From Candidatus Omnitrophota bacterium (GTDB lineage: Bacteria > Omnitrophota > Gorgyraeia > Tantalellales > Tantalellaceae), in the NCBI GenBank assembly GCA_030631915.1, contig DAOVKF010000014.1, forward strand, positions 1-18,505: a stretch of 18,505 nt of DNA, in the 5' to 3' direction. Shown here piece by piece: positions 18,301 to 18,505 of this stretch. Position numbers and translations under genes: made by a program. The notes under the pieces were generated by a model. That model worked only from the letters and a program-made list of their open reading frames with translations, ran no database searches and was not told where the DNA came from. How positions within the stretch are numbered: position 1 is the stretch's first letter; the number at the start of each line of letters is the position of its first letter.

Positions 18301-18437
18301 TAGCGCATTCAAATAGGCATCCACACTCTCAGTCATGCAAGCCTCCGTTCAAAACGATGTCTACAAAGGCTTTTGTCTGGTCCCAGATCGCCTTCCATTG
18401 CCCAAGCGTCTCGCGGCCCGAGGGGGTTATGGTGTAG
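3..18437 (+). CDS. Giant modular surface protein: Rhs-like repeats, C39-like domain, ~100 EF-hand/dockerin-like loops (partial at both ends)
   Basis: A single frame stays open for about 18.4 kb. The codon before the first GTG (ACA, 3-5) is also open and no Shine-Dalgarno precedes it, so the protein starts upstream; signal peptide and anchoring cannot be judged. In order: Rhs/YD-like repeats (residues 1-995), a small EF-loop cluster (1010-1120), a C39-like cysteine peptidase domain (about 1250-1440), a helical coiled-coil-like segment (1475-1660), thrombospondin-3-like loops (1661-1783), then an EF-hand/dockerin-like array to residue 5879 broken by lectin-like beta domains, and finally YD repeats again. 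Absence of stops or frameshifts through 18.2 kb of degenerate repeats argues for selection on the protein. Genuine homology appears to stop near codon 6068 (about 18206); the rest is antisense to a PadR/HAAS gene pair, so the TAG at 18435 is probably not the natural stop. The likely role, by inference, is adhesion or prey/polysaccharide contact at the cell surface. Confidence 0.93.
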   Translation, partial: TVNYYDDTWGELEYHVTTGTSGRTLTAPGGRYYDKRDEYTTTTNVDDWGYATDSVTAGIKFKAGQQTGTYTSNAAYADGLASHTRTESQNRFGDVISSVSDIYYCDADSANPGAIDHMVTVNDDAARGEWSNETYYEDDPGSIYPEDTRIAYTLSDNTYDDIFDGGPQRVRSDYEYAEETITYTTVSGGTGTHTMQVLSKVSSNDSRNTVTGYIKNPFITGDPQERVIAFVEADNTDDDIFLGGPQRVKTVYHWGALEVVGEDGFARTIEGLYSTEANDLKNTRTFYGNDPVSSYFAERRILHTITNSLPGEVARGGPEQYTTSYHWRPVLYDPIRNRQKSVLDYTEAEDRLHTLIVYKDDPNEMDPRKVIYDHIGSDNTPRAVAGGHCPRVITSYTYTTVTLEQGDISKDMSALYTTATYDADDPEKLLDAAYYKQAPSAAKPTERVIDYRIGENGNYTLHTVYEAITNNGVTRDVLGRSETRRHAMDGRLKNVTAYMADSAGWALPSSRQIESAVVYHRDGTTVFSNNEYEYQGDDGHLFKVTATKPNGDLRSETWYTGSRDNEVADRTKSYKRSGPLDSTTYFYYNADGWTKETGISYRAGGTRLADLEYSGLADHEKLVEKISYERDGTTVYGVTHFAFDADGRMVSSEFKALVGGDYSTALYALISSSTFSGDEGEERVVRVKHYAPALGGGELLYTEDYKYDDADDGEDPPTFALQSTHGYGRTGSYTNTYTGPSWEELLEETVSYEPDGSMRSITTRVYDNFAMRTVTTVDERGAVTTSYTGGEGEERVIWSENSISDIRSSYFYEADGAYQKLIRVEDVYLNGTNAGTTLRKTYFAGGSGQENRWRSDQYESGALAGSEYTSEHTWYYYKKYNSQGGWIEDISAADAGRWAPLHRSMSKYVYPTGNLSNRASEMFYSGSKGSERADYGRSYEMDGTTVRETIQYNYDPREALYRVTNYIGKSTIVASETLFQGNRGKEKIYQVRAYQPPEGGAEEYVAKSLEMDINKDGVIGDIDSTLLQQGINHVRDLNGDGLYDAGDIEIIRQVIHFLELAPDGDLTKADLDADGEVTMEEVRQLREHIGHLSDANLDGVFDGSDVDAINSVIDFLETFDSDGDGDPDITDPDPFNPNSNSGTITLGANNLSAVQEGLDYTYFVPGGARIEVTTNNSFMRISDIKGNMYDFVSAQRLGDITVSGEDDGMSGTGITGGILPLDMVRFILDFVKGTEHRPGTASEVAGTVTAFLEEVKDVYDGAYTSETHQSVADILVSYNPAVLATGGISALSSWLIGQGAGIVNCAAQVLRGYFVSRAMDETVEEISAVSIIEDILTGVITGSTSGDLSSTLYSIVKLSEVKGVPLVGVETDIDSLLALQGPFIAAVDTAGDNEPDHLVLVMHANDMNVVYESNGESTISTRDSFAEMFAGTALVPKTTMESISSGDKTSVEFPSGSIAGFTQDREGNVLDVSLYLAEGEYSTAAELLTDILAESIAVKRDREELIIESGRLKKNALAPEFENTIKASMEKNEEDNAKLARFIESLNDFLILYEEGPVSSEEAEARAGEITGLLAGLKSEIAVLRAGAIGSGIRDMKTVISECLDKKAEMEILINEIKRLAGKTGPEEAAASASIRTQLDIAAYLIAEAGQFMAELAFAVADIPDSDGDTYSNDEEAAGGTNPMDYFDNAGTTADTDGDGYSDSLEFQAGSDPADAGITPDNFREAGFVSDTRKDSDHDGTPDWIELIMGTDINEEDSDGDGVTDYEEVRLGMDPMVFDEETPSEEMRALVHAPAWHKTQLTLKSVESADINGDGLIDLQDIISLSILMSNFADLTGDRVVNESDILRMKDIVNFASLEVNLMDIERADISGPLGEPDGRVDGWDITAIREGLLFYKDINGDRRVDEEDISLIRELKSIGLSVEDVLSADVDGNGKINAADMKIIDRVLAYSGDLEVAPWEHMELMDKVLEWLSLSSAAIDDGDRRMDINGDGTVDIMDLHELSRALNDLVDVNLDGIYERADCDRILQMIGPDRTEQVITAEQIKRANIDGEGNVSINDFHLINSFYDRLREGDIDGGGVVDDGEGIDTDTGRINAIIQYRNLVDDWGITPANMTAGDLSGNGRIDAGDLGLYQSSYDALYPANIVNRFGVNTRYPKADFNYDGRVDKYDREYLEVMIERIYTTADDIPENAWAGIINGIKGADFNNDRMLDEKDKERIESTMDKLRDVDGNGVIGEDFYAYDPYTGTIILGSNGIADDVDKINLIIEKDKYSFTNTEIDASDIAGGGADTPYGGADGVVDFLDVIAFHDAIDNYLWRDLNGDKKYDEHDIECLNAISHYQQTRQDLGMQDMTVFDMNYEDDRGRIQGDGNINQADVAAMERHMHNLVDLNGDSIIDHRERELFLAVTNASVYGYLETALLGITAQQSANADCNGDGRISLADRSMVIDDDVDIDGDGTGCSSDTDDLPVFDLIHGYINPYKLRMCDINGDGAVNVDDHDSFNNELAVYKGSQDAEDLAKYDIDGDDDIDADDLAHLEHIIQDYLAYGITQSLYDLCNIVENDPEERVVVDENDREAFKRSYGYDAWGNCNGSNLIKLDVNGDGNVSGLDLQFMKQRITAGFEIEVYSNTIVSRANANGDKDAEGMDIVDSEDQELMMWALNVTGGDTGLYKTHGRKAIIDIIKFINYREAKLLLDAHDLDNNNGRIDTESEIQLFRANYPELSEGSVANKIKWANFNGVQDQHKHRADVVEDGTGVVTINADDVNAMKSALGDISKYDLINVQGENGDIPVIDDNDLARMVELINYIQEGAFGGNIYGMVDGEYTQIGVGDCLSVIFTGNLDGQGAGAGINQTDLVVFDESLPRLVDIFWTQSEAGAGIINQTDIDKLSVMVNLGTMGVENSWISEGKGDIDGDGDVDQSDINLLRNIIYGQSQYDLDFDGFLTIKDVGLVEEIMVKKLRAEELVTADINSDGRIDRMDWQTLEGAFTRVTGMDPDGVRIDGMCSLDLNGDREFSDLDVVAWLNAYRRMQVEEYLDRNNVNIEEYLFDVVDEKGHDVPDGIIDENDRKALCQALSYLKVNLSGEEGMTQDDVDRAREIVDLMKAWNLDIAALANADIDGDGVITEDDISKIETAVGVVRDVNGDGRKDTADVRKVREVVDYLAYRRIYGEETIMTADIDGDGLVSVSEKNELMGVIHYHSDITGDAVVDQEDIDRLTDVLTYLRLDVTPAEFAMADLNENGTVDEADLKAMQDAVNLFDKCDITGDGTVNSDDRDVIDAVARFVQRAAIPEGEAGALYYGVPEIEAADINDDGVVDGSDVKIIDYYLSSKFDLGGTEGVWDNQDIGIMRKIVEYFETPVDNLMRKYADINGDGAVTSLDISTLSGYLEDIAKADFKGNGPVTAVSFWSEDYEMRRFELTEDNSAVSVGVDGVYTTVIIDSGFEFKVAIDADTEDIISVYAVTPKGIAGNALLTADNSGLIGNGETRVEFEGAAAVISRDGDGVLDRYDLEKIRKIIEFTHYDFSYRVEAPVDTTPVTGNAEYSHNGSYTTGLTVYYKDSSRDEIEFSASGEVVTFTMVDVYGGEVSLSLNSSNSNIVPEGVEIPDIDGQKVIIVLDWPVVTHITRVRTMDTSFEVSPVIYKRDEDGNIVLDANGDPVPDYTQASATGQDFGSLVSRGDVNNDGFITFEDKAVIQAMLDRMLDVNNDGDISRLDFENIAAVVESISMNLTEEEVRKADINRNGQVDGDDIAVFENMFGVLSRCDVDGIPGATQRDVDYIKGIFQFAAESDEIMPREEIEAADINGDGKINASDKVLLLDVLEKLQDVNHDGVIDENDADRLEEILRAMEMNVTEEDIIKADIDGDGEVTDIDISLLEQSMAVYNQTVSVPAGYDVNGDEKIDGQDIVNYRLIDVNRDGEVSEADIEELQGLLAGAHEAGQIELNDLARCDINGDGVADDRDLEEMRKVLLGHVDVNSDGRLDPYDKLFMEKTIQYLSYGITAEEKEMADLNGDGRVTPEDEYRMLQLINVFKNGDVDCNRVINMDDLDLLNQMLSFLENVQTYLPETVQRADINNDGVVDRNDLDQLSLLKIHSVDIDGDGEVTANDVSLLYDIIEALKHGMDRVQDLGISLTRDTAAIVERAIEVFTNTDINGDGIVNAHDVELLTDIILLSDVEGAVYDHELELADLNNDGVVDVYDVYIAESVIGSYTIVRKGNQTAVIDGINGRFGFTPAGDTVYAREKGSYVTYLVDSKTDCNYDLELDARSFNYQELPYATYEYRFEVYVDNAFRGDILIEPDRDTYQTGKLNLDIEAGAHIVQLVWKNALADNSSSVQIGRFRMMNTRDVNRSGTVTSLDKNSIDDTYTGSLKLDLDESGRIDIYDKELIKEKIAFYDGNGDGMLFKGEGGITGEEFDRFNMSHVLAPEGQTDDLLIDTRDAELVERIVVSIYQKDRLKKSDIAGRNPDGSIDYHPDGLITEADIEAAEILHTEYVDINNDGIIDDTDEEVIQDIIDFNRYAVSAEERRSADINKDSIVDSLDEQTLRKHLALYRELDINGDGVTDEHDLEEIISIFSMFEITPEVLRRADLDGDGVVGPSDRDTLIRALKYSVDVNQDDRWDEDDISVMRSIVETNDRRIFSKPPLEPIYIEKLDITGMEAGAFTREKDGLLDIHDLELLTRSINERVDINGDGKVDIVDVNMASLEALLFRYENALFGGKYSTINNDSIAELEGVIEKYDINRDGSVSGDDISLMFDLARFFETHDLSVQTGAGFSEEEILRAISALPVLYPSLDSMKCACSIKEDLSAEGSSVWTPVSGGWDLKGNALWQTDPNVYGYASTGYYGAWEDVDLTAGIRFNSYDKSAGVLFRARDPHNCYRIELNNNSIDFFIIEGNETVYHDFVQIGHEINKDTWYKLRVKNEGNTFNIYLDGDTPVMTVTDVENRYTSGSVYLYTDHCIAGYRDMAIDTVTDLNYIMQRALLDRDLDGDGQVTQSDYSLLDGLIALSGEDINGDSVISEDDRIRLTHISSRLQFAAPEETISGAGEVISNIIGTYDVTGDGIINAMDVNEAERMKDFTDLTQRLTGEYLEKLDFVDDDSIDENDRLWVIERFLRYLDINGDGVVNERDLQHIESLARAQLLALSVWPAVMGEPSVDGVENWARDLVDYDGNGVVNKDDLETLKLVVDYYSEADINGDLHVNANDIAEMRGIINMLFKMKQVSPAEIVKVDLVGQWNPLENGGAGGYERPDGVIDENDLNKALDLLNGLYARNADGEITDEEAGGVWSDLSGLFRVGIESAALDNADLDGDGDIDSNDITIFKNKAGVYLRTDINGDGLVDDRDLALIMEFITDQYQSLEHTETDIISADLDGSGFVDEDDVAMADLFLYSQDKNITFEVMQDVAYTAKCAALAGDGAGVTEEDIQAVVDNTGAVSIRKDAVYFYDTNAAVEAGTLVSGLVDNYFIYDMDISLAGTYETGISVRDYGKGAAYDWVWGDVPLYGKDYRFDVFIDGEYYGEMTIPPDRTNFRDGHVRAYLTEGVHFIEFRIIGDSSDADYRLQLSNAFVRNIADINSDGVVDNTDMDIITALKGRIDAEEATDTAGFADLTDLYPDGITDSKDVALFVELDEKMPDFSGPVPDEPDGSRDLHDRNKIEDIAHGANLFGEIEKTDLNGDGIVDQLDVEIVRAALLRLYYQLDVSAEELALSDINGDGVIDVSDIKLLENANKFYTRADLNGDGVVTLVDVEIIKGMFDAWYSEPLLTLDVEGFGGTKARADLTGPDTNGDGIGDKDGKVDAADTAILEAALRNRVDIDRDGDFDEDDQLWLQRVITFALVLETRNLTDEELGTVDLDNDSDVDGDDSVWAQRVKFMRSEQEMLPGIAADSREIFDHIAQLGTVSIDYESVGQDLIHTNFSAEPEGQSFFSRGFQTNESYYKPGWGPCPFHCDPLYCSGKYIYVGKSYAIYIPDWHLEGVEGKWVIEDGKMRQKMILCDRIIGLSRTKLMDSMEAEAVETTYYDPSGRLETRTLADGTMYKYEDEDWNGQGFGRLVTEIRPDGSCIRYQDYFPGRCPVRFSDARPHRQGRPGRWLDRCRQVLILAHSNRHPHSQSCKPPFKTMSTKAFVWSQIAFHCPSVSRPEGVMV
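399..1196 (+). repeat. Four copies of a 44-residue GGPQR-type repeat core
   Basis: Four protein-level cores, each exactly 44 residues with no gap needed, lie at 399-530, 633-764, 852-983 and 1065-1196, with starts 78, 73 and 71 codons apart. Shared positions are a Y at residue 3 or 4 followed by a DP or NP pair, a central R followed by V or I, a DNT or similar before an acidic turn, a GGP or GGH at 33-35, and a closing Y-x-W or Y-x-Y. Copies 1 and 2 share GGPQRV exactly. A fifth, more divergent copy follows at about 1254-1400. The DNA has diverged while the protein spacing is kept. The Tyr-rich strands resemble Rhs/YD repeats but I cannot name a family. Confidence 0.75.
1671..2990 (+). repeat. 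YxG...GxER-type Rhs/YD-like repeats (about eight copies)
   Basis: A second Tyr-rich repeat family is centred on an aromatic residue-x-G followed by G-x-E-[RK/N]. The anchoring aromatic codons are at 1677, 1839, 2025, 2211, 2361, 2529, 2772 and 2937. Clear examples are FSGDEGEERV, YTGGEGEERV, YSGSKGSERA and FQGNRGKEKI. Several are followed by a Y-x-x-DGTTV hairpin (for example ERDGTTVYG and EMDGTTVRE), which is typical of YD repeats. Spacing is 50-62 residues apart from one 81-residue step. It probably continues the beta-shell architecture of the preceding region. Confidence 0.7.
3033..3410 (+). other. First EF-hand/dockerin-like cluster with a thrombospondin-3-like loop
   Basis: Successive calcium-loop motifs MDINKDGVIG, RDLNGDGLYD, ADLDADGEVT and the shortened ANLDGVFDGSD are separated by short amphipathic helices ending LRxHI or INxVIDF. 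They are followed by DSDGDGDPDITDPDPF, a thrombospondin type-3-like acidic loop. Dockerin type I modules use paired loops of this kind to bind calcium. This cluster is separated from the main array by the C39-like and helical domains. Confidence 0.8.
3427..3640 (+). other. Short beta-rich domain before the C39-like domain, unassigned
   Basis: A stretch of alternating hydrophobic residues (TITLGANNLS, YTYFVPGG, ARIEVTTNNS, DITVSGEDDG) predicts a small beta domain of roughly 65-70 residues. I do not recognise a family. It links the first EF-loop cluster to the cysteine peptidase-like domain. Confidence 0.4.
3750..4320 (+). other. C39/papain-like cysteine peptidase-like domain
   Basis: The order of motifs fits peptidase family C39. 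There is a helix carrying Cys1304 in VNCAAQVL with Gln1297 upstream. A segment resembling the C39 'G-...-L-x-P-F-I-A-x-V' strand follows (GVETDIDSLL then GPFIAAVD), then a His-containing strand DHLVLVMHA (His1396), then NVVYESNGES with Asn1413 where the family usually has Asp or Asn-Pro. It closes with FAEMFAGTALV, like the C39 'F...W.G..lv' ending. The Gln-to-Cys spacing is 7 rather than the usual 6, and the region around the third catalytic residue reads E-S-N. It could be an active self-processing protease, or an inactive C39-like fold as in ABC transporter C39-like domains. No transporter domain accompanies it. Confidence 0.65.
4428..4985 (+). other. Charged helical segment, probable coiled coil
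   Basis: About 185 residues rich in E, K, A, L, I and R, with almost no Gly, Pro or aromatic runs, show heptad-like hydrophobic spacing (for example ELLTDILAES, EELIIESGRLKK, ITGLLAGLKSEIAVLRAG, AEMEILINEIKRLAG). They directly follow the C39-like domain and run into the thrombospondin-3-like loops. The segment is probably a helical hairpin or oligomerising coiled coil; no named family is recognised. Confidence 0.6.
4986..5352 (+). other. Thrombospondin type-3-like calcium-binding repeats
   Basis: Four acidic loops of the form D-[ST]-D-x-D-G-x-x-[ND]-x-x-E are visible: DSDGDTYSNDEE, DTDGDGYSDSLE, DSDHDGTPDWIE and DSDGDGVTDYEE. Each is followed by a G-[TSM]-[ND]-P or similar turn (GGTNPMD, GSDPAD, GTDINEE, GMDPMV). 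This is the classical bacterial thrombospondin-3-like pattern found in secreted and outer-membrane proteins, where it binds calcium in an extended rod. It bridges the coiled-coil segment and the main EF-hand array. Confidence 0.85.
5430..10208 (+). repeat. EF-hand/dockerin-like array, block A (about 45 loops)
   Basis: Nearly continuous D-[ILVF]-[ND]-x-[DN]-G-x-[IVL]-x-x-x-D loops occur, from ADINGDGLID at the left to ADINGDGAVT near 10110. They are separated by helices ending in residues such as ISLI, VRKV or DLHEL. In regular stretches the distance between successive loops alternates about 24-26 and about 35-37 residues, the two-loop spacing of a dockerin. Longer linkers often carry an [LVI]-[TS]-x-E-[ED] helix start before the next A-D. 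Between about 6200 and 8720 many loops are irregular or expanded. No cohesin or glycoside hydrolase accompanies the array. The array is inferred to act as a calcium-stabilised spacer rather than as cellulosome docking. Confidence 0.85.
10209..11036 (+). other. Beta-rich insert with one isolated EF loop, unassigned
   Basis: About 275 residues break the array. The first part (10209-10500: VTAVSFWSEDY, GVYTTVIIDSGFEFKVAID, ETRVEF) and the second (10563-11030: GLTVYYKDSS, DEIEFSASGEVVTF, KVIIVLDWPVV) have alternating strand patterns like Ig-like or jelly-roll domains. Between them sits one calcium loop, RDGDGVLDRYD, and a helix. Near the end, DEDGNIVLDANGDPVPDY may be a further hairpin. I cannot assign either part to a family. 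Confidence 0.5.
11037..12635 (+). repeat. EF-hand/dockerin-like array, block B (about 17 loops)
   Basis: This is the most regular part of the array, from GDVNNDGFIT at 11037 to ADLNNDGVVD near 12570. Examples are ADINGDGKIN at 11409, QDVNHDGVID at 11481 and ADIDGDGEVT at 11586, so steps of 24 and 35 residues alternate. Linkers such as LTEEEVRKAD, VTEEDIIKAD and ITAEEKEMAD recur before the first loop of a pair. Together these define a unit of about 60 residues with two loops, matching tandem dockerin-like modules. Confidence 0.87.
12636..13040 (+). other. Carbohydrate-binding-like beta domain, copy 1
   Basis: This beta-rich domain has the pattern YRFEVYVDNAFRG, then DILIEPDRD, then LDIEAGAHIVQLVW and a closing strand VQIGRFRM. 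It resembles the 'yVDG..G.i.ip......aG.H.v.l.w.n' signature of CBM6/35/60-like jelly-roll domains. Its C-terminal 66 residues (12843-13040) align without gaps to 16518-16715. It is flanked on both sides by EF-hand loops and probably contacts glycans or packs on the rod. The family name is tentative. Confidence 0.55.
13041..14390 (+). repeat. EF-hand/dockerin-like array, block C (about 14 loops)
   Basis: Loops run from RDVNRSGTVT to YDINRDGSVS near 14220, with clear copies VDINNDGIID, LDINGDGVTD, ADLDGDGVVG and VDINGDGKVD. Two carry long insertions within the loop: SDIAG to TEAD at 13380-13448 and LDITG to IHD at 13962-14027. The block ends with a Gly/Pro-containing linker (VQTGAGFSEEE) leading into the LamG-like domain. 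Confidence 0.82.
14391..14925 (+). other. Concanavalin/LamG-like (DUF1080-like) lectin domain
   Basis: Motif order fits a jelly-roll lectin of the LamG or DUF1080 type. GGWDLKGNALWQT is the typical opening 'G.W....G.l.Q' strand. AGVLFRARD and CYRIELNNNS follow, then WYKLRVKNEGNTFNIYLDG, the hallmark 'W..lrv...G..i..ylDG' hairpin, and a final SGSVYLYTDH...DMAIDTV. It sits between EF-hand blocks, suggesting a ligand-binding head on the calcium rod. It carries no glycoside hydrolase active-site motif that I can recognise. Confidence 0.65.
14958..16190 (+). repeat. EF-hand/dockerin-like array, block D (about 12 loops)
   Basis: Loops include RDLDGDGQVT, EDINGDSVIS, YDVTGDGIIN, LDINGDGVVN, VDYDGNGVVN, ADINGDLHVN, ADLDGDGDID, TDINGDGLVD and ADLDGSGFVD. 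One expanded loop lies at 15693-15776, with 26 residues between its first Asp and the Asp of the closing END motif. The helices and linkers are of the same kind as in the other blocks. Confidence 0.83.
16320..16712 (+). other. Carbohydrate-binding-like beta domain, copy 2
   Basis: This is the second copy of the beta domain at 12636-13040. Shared features are YRF-[ED]-V-x-[VI]-D, a Gly at position 13 of the alignment, PDR after the third strand, and an [EA]-G-x-H turn. From Y (16518) to the next EF-hand block the core is 66 residues, the same length as copy 1, with about 16 identities counted by eye. As in copy 1, an EF-hand loop follows directly, with little or no linker. Confidence 0.55.
16713..17640 (+). 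repeat. EF-hand/dockerin-like array, block E (about 9 loops)
   Basis: Loops run from ADINSDGVVD to VDLDNDSDVD near 17560, including TDLNGDGIVD, SDINGDGVID, ADLNGDGVVT and VDIDRDGDFD. Expanded loops are present at about 16905-16950 and at 17334-17402. The linker LDVSAEELALSD matches the [VI]-[TS]-x-E-E linker seen between units elsewhere in the array. Confidence 0.83.
17641..18206 (+). other. C-terminal Cys-containing segment and return of Rhs/YD repeats
   Basis: After the last calcium loop comes a segment with a CX3CX4C cluster (residues 5943, 5947 and 5952). Next is VEGKWVIEDGKMRQ, which looks like the opening strand of another LamG/DUF1080-type domain but is not completed. The frame then enters YD repeats: TTYYDPSGRLETRTLADGT, YKYEDEDW and EIRPDGSCIRYQDYF. 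This indicates that the natural protein continues into a second Rhs-like array that is lost at the junction. Confidence 0.6.
18200..18212. other. Abrupt junction between the giant gene and unrelated antisense genes
   Basis: Left of this point the + frame reads a sensible YD repeat (IRYQDYF). Right of it the - strand reads a sensible HAAS-domain N-terminus overlapping a PadR C-terminus. Extending the HAAS frame leftward past about 18205 gives an unconvincing sequence and a stop within 20 codons, and extending the giant frame rightward gives an Arg/His/Pro-rich sequence unlike the rest. The two sides meet within about a dozen bases at a CCCGGG palindrome (18207-18212). The most likely cause is an assembly or library chimera. 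Confidence 0.7.
18206..18336 (-). CDS. HAAS-domain (DUF1700-like) membrane-associated protein, N-terminal fragment
   Basis: The ATG at 18336-18334 opens a frame of about 43 residues that is cut at the junction. It reads MTESVDAYLNALKSEL, then DPAIVQDALADADEHL. This is the pattern of the HAAS/DUF1700 helical domain (a short N-terminal YLx2L helix followed by a D/E-rich 'A..D..EHL' helix), usually encoded next to PadR regulators and often followed by membrane helices. The start is supported by GGAGG five bases upstream and by an 8-bp overlap (ATGACTGA) with the preceding PadR gene, implying translational coupling. The downstream part of the protein is missing here, so full function and topology cannot be seen. 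Confidence 0.7.
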
Positions 18438-18505
18438 TAGCGTCGCGGTGGCCCGGACACCGAGGGTTCAACCTGACTGTCCAGAAGGCCGTTTGCTTCG
18501 AGGGA
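18329..18505 (-). CDS. PadR-family transcriptional regulator, C-terminal fragment
   Basis: From the right edge, 58 codons and a TGA read in one frame on the - strand. The sequence has the family's winged-helix end, LEANGLLDS, followed by GPPRRYYTITPSGRETL and then a helix with QWKAIW...FVDIVLNGG. This is the hallmark 'L...GL......GP.RRYY.LT..G...L..W' of PadR regulators, with the usual C-terminal helix. PadR proteins are DNA-binding repressors that often respond to phenolics or cell-envelope stress. The N-terminal half lies beyond the window. It overlaps the following HAAS-domain gene by 8 bp, forming the PadR-HAAS pair seen in many bacteria. Confidence 0.85.
   Translation of the reverse strand, partial: SLEANGLLDSQVEPSVSGPPRRYYTITPSGRETLGQWKAIWDQTKAFVDIVLNGGLHD
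18342..18346 (-). promoter_or_regulatory. Shine-Dalgarno site for the HAAS-domain gene
   Basis: GGAGG on the - strand lies five bases before the ATG at 18336, inside the 3' end of the PadR coding sequence. It fixes the start codon of the downstream gene. Confidence 0.7.

Noticed and set aside
18207..18437. The last ~76 codons as a variable toxin tip after Rhs repeats
   Set aside because: Rhs proteins often end in variable toxin domains, but there is no PxxxxDPxGL-type core boundary and the opposite strand encodes clear PadR and HAAS protein sequences. The + frame here is antisense read-through.

Overview
The window is almost entirely one giant open reading frame on the + strand. It runs without an in-frame stop from the left edge to 18437 (about 6,140 codons). 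The frame is already open at base 3 and the first GTG (6-8) lacks a ribosome binding site, so the protein begins upstream of the window. Everything recognisable points to a large, modular, acidic, calcium-binding extracellular or cell-surface protein. No RNA gene, CRISPR array, insertion sequence or intergenic gap was found.

Layout (domain residue n corresponds to nucleotide 3n+3). (1) 3-2990: tyrosine-rich Rhs/YD-like repeats in two families, a 44-residue GGPQR-type core repeated four times (399-1196) and a YxG...GxER-type repeat about eight times (1671-2990). (2) 3033-3410: a small cluster of EF-hand/dockerin-type loops and one thrombospondin-type-3-like loop. (3) 3427-4320: a short beta segment, then a C39/papain-like cysteine peptidase-like domain. 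(4) 4428-4985: a charged helical, probably coiled-coil, segment. (5) 4986-5352: four thrombospondin-type-3-like calcium loops. (6) 5430-17640: a very long array of roughly 90-100 DxNxDGxxxxxD loops, interrupted by an unassigned beta-rich block (10209-11036), a carbohydrate-binding-like beta domain (12636-13040), a concanavalin/LamG-like domain (14391-14925) and a second copy of the carbohydrate-binding-like domain (16320-16712). (7) 17641-about 18206: a Cys-containing segment and a return of YD repeats.

At about 18200-18212 the sequence changes character. From there to the right edge the meaningful coding is on the - strand: the C-terminus of a PadR-family regulator overlapped by the N-terminus of a HAAS-domain protein, a familiar two-gene pair. 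The last ~76 codons of the giant frame are therefore antisense read-through, and the window most likely contains an assembly or cloning chimera, or less likely a real rearrangement.

Organism: giant proteins combining dockerin-like arrays, C39-like domains and Rhs-like repeats, with frequent ATA and AGG codons, are what I would expect from Candidatus Omnitrophota, with Planctomycetota or Elusimicrobiota-like lineages as alternatives. This is an inference from architecture only. The modules suggest a calcium-stiffened adhesive or carbohydrate-contacting rod with an embedded protease-like module. The PadR/HAAS fragment may come from a different genome.
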